Part shown: positions 23,112-33,624 of the stretch, one piece after another
Numbering within the stretch: position 1 is the stretch's first letter
Layout: each line of letters begins with the position of its first letter
Assembly: GCA_029959085.1 (NCBI GenBank)
Contig: JARWIR010000003.1
Location: 22,831,505-22,895,504 of the forward strand
Length of the DNA: 64,000 nucleotides
Direction of reading: 5' to 3'
Source: Nemophila menziesii
Lineage: Eukaryota; Streptophyta; Magnoliopsida; Boraginales; Hydrophyllaceae
Made by a program: the position numbers and the translations under genes
Notes under the pieces: model-generated
Database searches by the model: none
Seen by the model: the letters and a program-made list of their open reading frames with translations, nothing else
What the model was told of the DNA's origin: nothing

Positions 23112-24665
23112 TACTCGCCTCCCAAATGTAATAATAAATCAACACAATAGAAGGGTGCTTACCCATAAGTGTACGTGAGCATTGACAAGTAAGAATTTGA
23201 TAAATAAAAAGGGATTATTGTCTCCAGAAAGACTATCAAAGTTATATTTAATGTGTTTAAGAGTATAATAGATTAAGTTGCAAGAAAAGTAATAGAACTA
23301 AATAAATGTTTGCTTTGGGTTTTGATTATAAATCTTAAATAGAAATACAAATTAAGAACTAAAATGAAAATGTAATTTAAACTAAAGAGATGTGAAATAG
23401 GTGAGATAGATGCTCGAGTCTTGATAGTAATATCCACTGTCGTTAATTTGATGTTCCTACGAATAAGGGTGGAGTGATCTTTTCACCCTAGTCGGGGTTC
23501 AGTAATCTTCCCAAATCCCTCCAGGTAGATAGGAATCTATCCTATGGCACTAGAGACCTCTCCCAAGTAACCCTACAAATGCTTTCAAACGCTAATGGTT
23601 TAAAACCCTAATGATTACTTGGTAGTCAAGACCTCCTGGTTCACTAATGCACACCAAACGTCTGTATGTTATATCTGTAATTTGATCCTCCCCCTCTCCA
23701 GGGCGATAGTCTAATTACTAACACTACCAAATATTTGTCAAAAATATGAATAGACACCATTATAGGCATATAGTTAATGGAAAAAAACACCCATTAAGTT
23801 AAACATATTTCCAAATTCAACTTAATATCAAATAACTAGCAAAGGTTCATACATAAGCAAACCTCAAGCAATGAGGGTTCAGTTCATAATTAAATAATAA
23901 AAACTACTGGGAAAAAAATGATAGAATCATGTTTAGTATAAAAAATGGATCGATGGAAAATGGAGCTCCGGTGAGGAAGAATGGTAGGTTTTTGAGGAAA
24001 ACCCTTTCTCTTTCTTCTCTTCTGCTCTCTCCAAGCTTGCGAAATGATTTGACTTGAGTGGTAATGAGTGGTGCTGAACAATAAGCTTAAAAAATATTAG
24101 ATACCTAGCTAAAAATGTTTTGGGGGCTAATGGGCTCACTGAGAAGGGTTAATAATAGCCCAAACCGTTTTTAGCTAGTGCTAGACAAGTTAGAGTCATA
24201 GTAGAGGAAAATGGTATAATTTCTTCATCTCAACTCCGAATTTGATTTCCGTAACTTCTCACGCGGCATTGAATTCACGATATATCCAAATAAAAAGGAA
24301 ATTTTTTCAAATCTCTGACCAATTATTCGTGGTGATTGAATAAATTGAAAGTCAAGATTTTGCTGGTAAACGCTTCAACTTCTCCAAAGTGACTTTTAGC
24401 TCTTCCTTCGCCTTGACTTGGGTTTGGACTTGACTTATTGACTTCTCCTCATAATCTTAGCATCCAGTGTTGACCATGTACGTAAATGATACACACTTAG
24501 CACACAATTAAAGCAAAAATGCTCTATAAATTGAAATATGTCTAAAATAAGATGGAAAAGTAAGATATGTAGAATATTAGAGATTAATCCTTCGCCTAGA
24601 TCCAGTAAACCCTCGAAAAAGATGTCTCGTGAATGGATTAATCAATCACAAAAGAGCAGACATCA
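23112..24665 (-). mobile_element. gypsy (Athila-like) solo LTR, 1554 bp
   Basis: The 5-bp duplication AGTCC stands directly before 23112 (23107-23111) and after 24665 (24666-24670). The right end is GCAGACATCA (complement TGATGTCTGC); the left end reads TACTCGCC, so the expected TG is degraded. No internal retroviral-like genes remain, consistent with LTR-LTR recombination. The open frames at 23890-24139 are internal to it. Confidence 0.85.
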
Positions 24666-24830
24666 AGTCCCTAAAATTTTATACTTTTGTAGTTCGCTCC
24701 TTAAAATTATAAAACTTCTTTGAAACACCCTAAATTTTAAATATTTCTTTAAAGTCCCTAAACATTTCGTAAATATTACATTAAAGTCCCTAAACATTCT
24801 GATTATAACAATTCTGCCCCTAAACTGTTA
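24666..24830 (+). repeat. degenerate tandem repeat (AGGTCCCTAAA type), right part
   Basis: Continues the array at 22740-23111 with units such as TTAAAGTCCCTAAACATT. Confidence 0.75.
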
Positions 24831-25194
24831 AACCTAAAATATCACAATATAAATCATTCCACAATAACACAATATCATCAATAAAATTAACAAAAACATC
24901 AATCATTAATCATTCTCAAGTAATATAAAATTAAAATTTCAACACTGTAGCTCATACAATGAATCAAATTAACATTGCAATAGTTCAAAATAACACGACA
25001 AAAGTATCCGGATTACATACATATGCACAAAACAAAAAAAAATTATATAGAATTGGATTAGAATCTTACCTTTAATAAAATCGAAGTTGATTTGAATGAG
25101 TTTTCAAACTTTAAATATGTAGTAATTGGAAACAATTTTTGGAGATGTTTTGGAAGTGAAATGAAATGTTTTGTCTGTCGACATAACATTTTAT
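24831..25194. other. AT-rich stretch
   Basis: Nothing recognisable. Confidence 0.4.
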
Positions 25195-25680
25195 TACTGT
25201 AGTCTTTAGCGACGACATCTTGTTGTCGCTATTTACATCAAAATGTCATCGCTACTGATTTTTTTTATTTTTTAATTGTTTTTTGTCATTAGCGATGACA
25301 TATGTCATCGCTAATGTTTTTGGGTAATTGACGTGCGAAAACTAGACCGCCAAAGCTACCTTGAAAGTTGAATTTTGGTTACTAGCGACAACAAATGTTT
25401 TCGCTAGTTATATAATAACATTAGGGACACCATTTAGTCGACCCTGGTGAGTTTTTTTGTTTTTTATAATAAAATGGTCATTAACGATGAAAAAAGTTGT
25501 CACTAACCTTCAATAGCGATGAGTTTTTATTGAAGAAATAAACGCCAATGACAAAGATGTCGTCTCTAGTGGTCCTTGTCATTAGCGACGAGTTCTTATT
25601 GAAGGACTAAATCTCTAATGATAAGATCGTTAACAACGACTTTGTGTGTCTTTAGAGACGACTATATCGACACAAAAAAC
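25195..25680. repeat. CACTA-like subterminal repeat cluster, right side
   Basis: Repeated AGCGACGACA/TGTCATCGCTA words in both orientations, like 18880-19870. Together they bracket the CACTA accessory pseudogene. A CTTGTAGTG-type terminus was not found. Confidence 0.5.
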
Positions 25681-25689
25681 ATAGATTTT

Positions 25690-26571
25690 GGGTTACTTTG
25701 GCACTCTTCCCAACTATTATCATCCAATTCACAACGCGGAGAACCCTGTGACTCTTGTACTAGATTTAACTTATATCGTCTTCCTTGGAGATCTTATTTA
25801 ACAACTAATTCCAACTACTTCAATTGATTCTCTAAAGAGGAAATATTGCATCCATACCAGTGTCACTATCTAAACGTAATGTACCTCTAACAACATTAGG
25901 AATTGGAGCTCGCGAAGATGGAAAACTCCTCTCATTATCTACTATTTTCTCCAAACGAACTGATGCTTCATTCAGATCAATGGGATACAAAACCACCACC
26001 TACAAGATTATCAACCCTCAAACATGAACTCTTGTCGAGTCCCTTGAAAAACATAGCTAACTGAAGCTCAGAGGTACAACCATGAAATGGATATTTTGCT
26101 AACCTTTGTTAAAATCACGTCCATATCTCTCTAATGCTTTCTCCATCGTCGTGTAGGAAATTTCCAAGTTCCATTTGATCTTTTATTCTCATACTTTGTA
26201 GGTAGAAACAATCAAGGAATATTGAATAAAGTTTGTCACATGACGTTATTGATTCAGGTGGGTGATGATCAAGCCAATCACTTGTACCTCTAATCAAGAA
26301 AAAATGGAACATAATGTAATACATTTTCTCTTGTGTGAAGCATTGAGTAATGTAGGCATCACATATCTACATGAACTCCTGAACAACTTGGATAGGATCT
26401 TGATGTAGGATCCTCTATAATTTTCATAACTCGTTAATTTGTTCAACATGAACAAGTCGGATTGAATCACATAACTTGAATGACTAGAGGGTGAATACCT
26501 AATGGTTGAACTCAAATTTGGCCTCCTTATCCAGGTTGGCCTTCTTCTCTAAACAAATTGTTTTGAATATT
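25690..26571 (-). pseudogene. gag of older Athila-like element B, 3' part
   Basis: Minus-strand fragments read FFLIRGTSDWLDHHPPESIT and then SCDKLYSIFLDCFYL, the retrotransposon gag core (W-L, S-x-T-x-W-D-K-L, F-L-x-x-F). Further along is FFKGLDKSSCLRVDNLVGGG (family FYNGL...GG). The segment ends at the ATATT target site where element A is inserted; the N-terminal part resumes at 38836. Many stops are present. To the left it abuts CACTA-type repeats. Confidence 0.75.
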
Positions 26572-28534
26572 TGGTGGGTCCTGGGGTGTTATAAAATTAA
26601 GTGCAAAATAGAGGAACCACTTAACCGCAAGTGTACGATTGTCCCAAGTAATATATGATAATCAAGTTCGTTCTCAGGGACGGATTAGGTTCAACCCAAA
26701 TATTAATCAGATAGTAGAGATAATTGCTAAACAGAAAAATAAAAGATAGAATTTTTGTTTGGTTTTTGTAAATTAAAAGATGCAAATAAAATAAAGCCTA
26801 AAGATTAAATAAACAGAAAAGAAATAAAGCAAATAACGACTAACTTCAGATAAGAGAGATATACTTGATCCTCGCAAAGGAATCCCCCTAATCAATGTAA
26901 TCTATGCTATGTTTAAGGGTAGAATTGGAATTATAATATTAGTCGGGACTCTAATATCTCCTAGCCCCCTGTCGGGTGGACCTAGAAGCTATCCTAAAGG
27001 ATCATAAACACCTGCATGGTCGAATATGGCTTTTCGGATGATATGATTTTACCTCTTTGGCTATGTAACTAGTTAAGCCTGTCGGTCAATAACGGACATT
27101 ACACGGGTATTACCTAGATCTGTATTCAAACCCCCCTGTCGGATGATCACTTCGCCACTAAAGTGAATAGCCCAAATACTAACAGCTAATTCTAGTTGTT
27201 CCTAAAAGAATTAGTAATGAAACAAAGTAATATCAAATACCTAAAACTCAATTCAATTTAAATCTAACAATCCCAAATTCAAAACATAGAAAACATTAAT
27301 TAAGGTTCATCCCTTTTATGCGATTCTCAAGTATAAAGAAATTTAGCTCATGATGGAATTAAAGACTAACATTAAATAAAAGGAATTCATGTTCAAATAC
27401 AAAAGATAAATGAAAAACCTAAAGGGTAGAATGACTATGGATGGAAGAACAGGATTCCTCCAGCTTCTAGCTTCTTCTCTCCTTCGTGCTCTGACTTGAA
27501 AACCTTAAGCCTCTTGTTTAATTCTCTGAAGTGTGTGAAAGTAGGAGGTTAAGGGGTGTATTTATAGGTGTTAGAGGGACCTAGATCGAATTTTGCTTGG
27601 AGTGAAAGACAAGTCAAAGACTCTCAAATTCGTAGCTCTTAGAAGGTAAGATTTTGCTGATTTGATTTGGTCATATCTTTTTCAATACTTATCCGTTTGA
27701 GAAGTTCCAATATATGAAACCACTTGTCTTGGAAAGCTCTTTCTATTGGTGCAGACCACTCGTTCAGAATCCATGCCAATCTTTTATTATGATTTAATTC
27801 CTAAAACGTGGCTGGATTTCAGATTTCAAAAGGCAGCTTTATCTTTTCCTCCCTTGAATAAATCTTTACCAAATCTTCTTATTTCCATGTAAATATTCTT
27901 TCCTTTCATCTTTATCTTGACTTGGCCTCTAAGTAATTACCATTTATCTTTAAAAGCTTCACATTAAATAAATGAGTAATGATATTTATCACCCTTTTTT
28001 GGTTCACCTTTGTATCACCCCTTATGTGTCACCTTATGTGTCATTAAATCAAGGAAAGAGAAAAAAAGTAATTAGGAAAGAGAAACACTTTGATTGGTGA
28101 TTAAAACCTCCACATAGGAGGTGATATAAGGGTGAACCAAAAAGGGGTGATAAATATCATTACTCTAAATAAATAATTAAACCGCATATGCTTAAAAAGA
28201 ATAAATCAATAAATCAAGAAAACAAAATAGGAAAGTGTACTCTAAAAATAGAAACTCGACTCAAAATCATTTCCTAACACTCTAAAATACACTAAGACTT
28301 TATTCTCACTTCTTCTCCTTGGATTGGTCTTTCATGAAATTCAAGAACCAATTAACTTTGCATTAAAAATAGTCAAATTTAGGCACAAAAGCTCAGATTC
28401 TGCAAATAGTTAATTTCCAAGGGGAGAAAGTGCAATATGATCAAATAGGCCTAAAAGTCTAACAAACAAGTCATTTATTCACCTAAAAGGATGTCTCCAA
28501 AGGGCTAATAATTAGAACAAATCGGGAGACATCA
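26572..28534 (-). repeat. 3' LTR of element A (with MITE)
   Basis: 1963 bp. Without the 192-bp MITE and one copy of its 9-bp duplication it is 1762 bp, within a base of the other LTR. It contains the TATA-like CCTATAAATACACCCC (minus strand, near 27560). Confidence 0.95.
27974..28165. mobile_element. Mutator-type MITE (family 1), 192 bp
   Basis: It has perfect 20-bp inverted ends (GAGTAATGATATTTATCACC). The exact 9-bp duplication TAAATAAAT is at 27965-27973 and 28166-28174. The partner LTR has the empty site at about 38465-38473, so this insertion followed that of element A. Confidence 0.97.
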
Positions 28535-28552
28535 AGACCCCAAACTCAAACC
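28535..28552 (-). other. polypurine tract of element A (plus-strand primer)
   Basis: The minus strand reads GGTTTGAGTTTGGGGTCT immediately before the 3' LTR. The same TTGAGTTTGGGG core recurs near 29381, 29919 and 30483. Confidence 0.7.
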
Positions 28553-30016
28553 TTTGTCGTCCCGACAAAGCAAAATAAAAATAAAACAAAGGATCTTTTA
28601 GGTGAATGCAGAAGGTAGAATCTAGAAAATAATCCCAAAGCAAAGCTTAAAACAAATTTCATATAGTCTAACTTAAGAATTAATATACACCTACACTTAT
28701 CATGCACAATCAAATACAAAACAATATCAATTCAAAATTAATTTCACAATGCTAGAAGGTTACGCTTATTACTTATCTCAAGATGGTGGCTATAGGGTGT
28801 TCCTCGATCCTTACTTGTGTTGAATGTTCCACTTAGAATAATCCCTATTAACTCACTGTGCATCTAGGAGTCACGAGGTCTTTACGGTTTTAGCATAGGC
28901 TGAAGGACGGTATGGTATGTATATTTGGTAAATTTGAAGTGAGTTTTTGGCTCTCTCCTCACTTACCATCAACAAACTGTCCAAGAGCTTGAGTTTACAC
29001 TCGAATTACGTTCTCACTCAACCCAATTGACGCGCTTAATTAGCGTCCCCAAATTAACCCAATAAGCACTAAGGATGATTCACTTAAAAATTTCCACTTT
29101 GCCGGTCCGAATATATAATCTTTTCAAATCATTCGTTTTTTTCTTTTATTTTCTTATAGCTATGACTCTCTTTATGATGTTGAGATATCATGCTATTTTT
29201 CATAGTTATGCCTATTCATAACTGGAGCTCGAAGCTTCTTTTCCATTCACTATTACCCCGACAAAGGGTTACAATATAATAAACCTGTGAATCATCATCA
29301 TGTATAGCACAAAGCCTCATTGATAAGCTCAAAAATCCCAACCCAATGTAAATTCCCATATAGTGGACCCACCACCCCAAACTCAAGCTCAAGACAGGAA
29401 GTCTCAGGATCGTGATTCAAGTGCGGGTCATATGGTCATGCCTAAAAATCTAAAGGGATATTGGCTTATAATGTGGCGAGAAAAGAAAGGCTTAAAGGCT
29501 AAAAATTTGTCTAAGAAGGATAAAATTAATTCAGGGATAGACAGCCAAAAAGGATTCAAAGGGCTAACAAAGAACTGCCTCTATCATTTTCCTATCTACA
29601 CAACTCGTCTCTAGTTCATACCTAAGTGGGTTCTCTACTCATTTAGATCTCACGTTCTACAAACCACCTATTATCCTTAAGCACAAGTTTACTTCTTTTG
29701 CATTGTTCATTAATTCTCCCTATCAATTATCTCATGTTTGCATGCAATTAAAGTTCAGCTCATACTAACTCCTAAAGTCAACTATTTTCTATCATTAATT
29801 CACAAAAAGCATGCTTGATGGGGGCATTTAAAAGTCTCTACAGTCACGCAACCCTAAGATTAATTTTATTGAAAACATGTAAATCACAAAAAATTGGGAT
29901 GAGGCAACAAACCCCACCCCAAACTCAAAAGTGAGTCGTGTCCCCACGACTCGAAAAAAAAAACTCAATAAAGCAATAAAATTAAACTAAACTACCTAAC
30001 TAGTGTCTACCATCAA
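28553..30016. other. 3' non-coding internal region of element A
   Basis: No supported coding sequence. It holds two further TTGAGTTTGGGG copies (near 29381 and 29919) and the short inverted repeat GAGTCGTG...CACGACTC at 29933-29952. The 83-codon plus-strand ORF at 29363-29614 is on the opposite strand to the element and unsupported. Confidence 0.5.
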
Positions 30017-30469
30017 TTAAGAAGAAGAATTAGAACGGGGTACCTGGCCATGAAGATCCATAGTGTCCTCCTCCAAAGGGGGAGTATAATTATCAATATC
30101 CATGAACAAAGTTACCTCTTCCAATGTTGACTTAATCTGTGTAATTTCCTTCCATAGTCCTCCGATGTCTAATCGTAAAAGTTCGAACTCTTGTTGCAAA
30201 TTGTGAGCCCATGGAGGAATTCCAGAATCAGTTTGAGAAGAAGAAGAAGCTTGGACTTGAAATTGTAGCTTGTCTGTAGGCTTTGATGATACCCTCATCC
30301 TTGCTGTTAATTTCCCGTGTTGTAATGGTACAGGTGCCTTCTCTTGTGTTTCTTCAGTAGGCTCATCAAGATTGATGGCCTTTTCAAGTGTAGAACCAGG
30401 CAAATTCTTGTTCTTCCCTAGGATACAACACCTCATCTTATAATCCAAAGCATCTGTTCTGTTTGTCAT
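30017..30469 (-). CDS. accessory ORF downstream of integrase, element A
   Basis: A 150-codon frame starts at an ATG (30469), in the sense orientation of the element, about 0.9 kb past the pol stop. I do not recognise the protein. It is hydrophilic: PTEETQEKAPVPLQHGKL, then a Ser/Gln-rich stretch (QVQASSSSQTDSG). A helical segment (about residues 85-115, HNLQQEFELLRLDIGGLWKE, ITQIKSTLEE) could form a short coiled coil, and the tail is acidic then Ser-rich. There is no signal peptide or membrane segment, so it does not look envelope-like. Athila/Tat relatives often carry an extra ORF in this position. A PPT-like motif lies just upstream of the ATG. Expression is untested. Confidence 0.45.
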   Translation of the reverse strand: MTNRTDALDYKMRCCILGKNKNLPGSTLEKAINLDEPTEETQEKAPVPLQHGKLTARMRVSSKPTDKLQFQVQASSSSQTDSGIPPWAHNLQQEFELLRLDIGGLWKEITQIKSTLEEVTLFMDIDNYTPPLEEDTMDLHGQVPRSNSSS

Positions 30470-30835
30470 GGTTGAATTGACCCCAAACTCAAGTTTATAC
30501 CAAGGATAGAATAAAGTTAAGAAAACTTGGTATAGCTTGAGTTTCGTGCTTGGATTAGATGAAGGAAGTTGGTTTCTTGATGAATCATGGAAGAACTCTT
30601 GAAAGCTTGATGATCTTGATTGTGTTTAATGGTGTTTTGTGATGAATTTGATGGAGAGGATGTGTTTATGGAGGATGGAGGAGAGATTTGATGATGTTAA
30701 TGTGTTTGTTGTGGAGGTTTAATCAAGCTTCAAGGTGTTTTTATAGGGTTGGGAGCTGGAAAATTCGTGTGGAAGAGGCTAGGGTTTATCTCCTTAAGGT
30801 TAGAAGTTGACTGGGCTTCGAACTCTTCACAAATC

Positions 30836-31200
30836 GCTGGCGCGGTGCATCCCTGCGGTGCATAGGGTAGTCCGCGGGGTAGTCCGCGGGGTAGTCCGTG
30901 CGCAACAGCTATTGATTTTTTCGCTCCTGTCTTGACCCCGAGCTAGCACCCCGTGGTACGGGATTTTGACCTGCGGTGTAGGGTGCGGTGCATGGGGTAG
31001 TCCGCACCATCTCCGTCAAAAAACCCGCGGTACACACCCCGTGGTACGGGTTTTGGGGCGCGGTATAGGGCGCGGTGCACCGCGGCTATTTTTTTCTCGC
31101 CTCTGGATAAGACCCGTGGTGCGTACCCGTGGTACGGGTTTTTGGGGCGCGGTACATCCCTGCGGTGTAGGGGGTACACCGCGGGGTAGTCCGCGCCAGC
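30836..31200. repeat. GC-rich degenerate repeat array in element A
   Basis: Sharp local GC enrichment in an AT-rich element. Recurring words are GGGGTAGTCCGC (head-to-tail near 30866-30898, again near 30998 and 31181), GCGGTGYA and CCGTGGTACGGG. It lies between integrase and the accessory ORF. Overlapping open frames on both strands (30943-31216) are by-products. Confidence 0.85.
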
Positions 31201-31413
31201 ATTGAATTCTCCACAAAATTTGTCCTAGCTTCCCAAACTCGATTCCTGCACCATTAACACAATACCCTTCTCATTTCTTTAAAAGTAGACACTAAAACTT
31301 GACACTAACTTAGAATTATACCTTAGGAATTGAAAAACTGAAAGCAATAAACTAATATACAGTGAAATGGCTTTTGTTTAACGTCGTTAAGCTCGACGGG
31401 TTACCTCTCGCAT

Positions 31414-33624
31414 CTATTCAGCTTCAAGGAGGTACATGACCTCCCCCGGATGTGGATCAACGCTGCGATTGGTATCCTCGCCTACATGGTAAAGTTTTAG
31501 ACGATGCCCATTCACCATGAAGGTGTGTTGCTCGTCTGGATTCTCGATCTCTATTGCTCCATGAGGCGTAACTTTGGTCACCACGAACGGACCAGACCAC
31601 TTTGATCTCAACTTGCCCGGATAGTTGCTAAACTTGGAGTTATATTTGAGGACCATCTGTCCAACTTTGAATTTCTTCTCACGAATCCGATTGTCATGCC
31701 ATCTCTTCGTTTGTTCTTTGTAAAGTTTGGCATTCTCATAGGCATGAAATCGAAACTCGTCAAGTTCATTCAACTTCATCATACGATTCTCCGCAGCTAA
31801 GGTTGGATCCATATTCATCTCCGCAATTGCCCAATAGGCACCCATTTCAAGCTCAAGAGGTAAGTGACAAGCCTTACCATACACAATACGATACGGAGAT
31901 GCACCCACAGGCGTCTTGAACGCAGTACGATATGCCCACAACGCATCATCTAATTTCATTGACCAATCCTTGCGTGTGGAACCAACTGTCTTCTCAAGAA
32001 TGGATTTGATCTCTCGATTAGAGACCTCAGCTTGACCATTGGCTTGTGGATGATACGCGGTAGATACACGATGTCTCACACCATACTTCTCTAGAACTTT
32101 CTTCAGATATTTGTTCACAAAGTGTGAACCTCCATCACTGATAATAACTCGAGGTGTACCATGTCTAGTGAAGATGTGTGATTTCAAGAATTTAATCACT
32201 ACTCGCAAATCGTTAGTTGGTAGAGCTACAGCCTCTACCCATTTAGACACGTAATCAACAGCTAGTAGGATGTACAGATTTCCGTTAGATGGTACAAAAG
32301 GGCCCATGAAATCAATACCCCATACATCGAATATCTCAACTTCCAGAACATTATTACGCGGTATCTCATCTCTCTTAGATATATTACCAGTAAACTGGCA
32401 TCTGTGACATTTCTTGACATACTCATGACAATCCTTATGTAAAGTGGGCCAATAAAAACCGGATTGTAGTACCTTTGCAGCTGTACGGTCTCCTTTGAAG
32501 TGCCCTCCGTATGGTGAATCATGACAACCCATAATAATGGATAGAATATCTTTATCTGGTATGCATCTCCTCACCATCTGATCACTGCATGTTTTGTAGA
32601 GGAAAGGATCCTCCCAAAAGAATTGTTTCGCTCGGTGGGCTAGTCTCTTTTTCTCTTGTGAGGTAGCTCCTTGAGGAAAAGAACAACTCACAATAAGATT
32701 TGCAATATCCGCATACCAAGGAGTCTCTAATGAATAAATTGAAAACATACTCTCGTCAGGAAACTCTTCTCTAACCAACTCAGGTCCTCCATTAGACTCA
32801 GAACCTTCAAGACGTGACAAATGATCAGCAACCTGATTATCACAACCCTTTCGATCCCGAATCTCTAAATCAAACTCTTGCAACAGTAAAACCCATCTAA
32901 TCAACCTCGGCTTCGTATCTTTCTTCTCCATAAGGTATTTAATCGCAGAATGGTCGGTAAACACCACAACTTTCGCCCCAAGGAGGTAGGAACGAAATTT
33001 GTCAAATGCATACACGACAGCTAGTAATTCCTTCTCAGTTACGGTATAATTTATTTGAGCACTGGTGAAGGTTTTACTAGCGTAGTAGATGGAATGAAAT
33101 ACCTTTTCTTTTCTTTGTCCCAGAACAGCACCCATCGCAAGATCACTAGCATCACACATAATCTCAAACGGAATCTTCCAATCAGGAGGTAAAACAATAG
33201 GTGCAGAAATAAGCTTCTCCTTAATCTCGTTGAATGCCTTTATGCAAGCTTCATCAAAAAGGAATTTGGTGTCCTTCTCAAGTAAGTTGCACAACGGCTT
33301 AGAGATTTTGGAGAAGTCCTTGATAAAACGTCGATAAAAACCAGCATGACCTAAAAAGCTTCTTACCCCTTTTACAGAAATAGGAGGGGGAAGAGTCTTG
33401 ATTACCTCAATTTTCGCACGATCAACTTCCAAACCAGCACTTGAAACCTTGTGACCCAACACTATACCCTCTCGAACCATAAAATGACACTTCTCCCAGT
33501 TCAAAACTAAATCCGTCTCCTTGCATCGAATCAATACCTTCTCCAAGTTTCGTAAACACTCCTCAAAGTTATCACCAAACACAGAAAAGTCATCCATAAA
33601 TACCTCAAGGAAATCATCAATCAT
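31414..33624 (-). pseudogene. pol: pol C-terminal open block of element A (RT end, RNase H, integrase)
   Basis: This is the longest uninterrupted block of the broken polyprotein, 736 codons. It starts after the TAG at 33630 with the RT catalytic FMDD. It holds a complete RNase H ([20 protein letters not shown], then [20 protein letters not shown]) and a complete integrase with a conserved C-terminal region ([20 protein letters not shown]). It lacks most of the RT fingers and palm, which lie in the upstream block 33694-34338. I treat it as part of one pseudogene, not as a separate gene. Confidence 0.9.

Noticed and set aside
30943..31216. Overlapping ORFs on both strands in the GC-rich array
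   Set aside because: High GC removes stops in all frames; the peptides are repetitive by-products.
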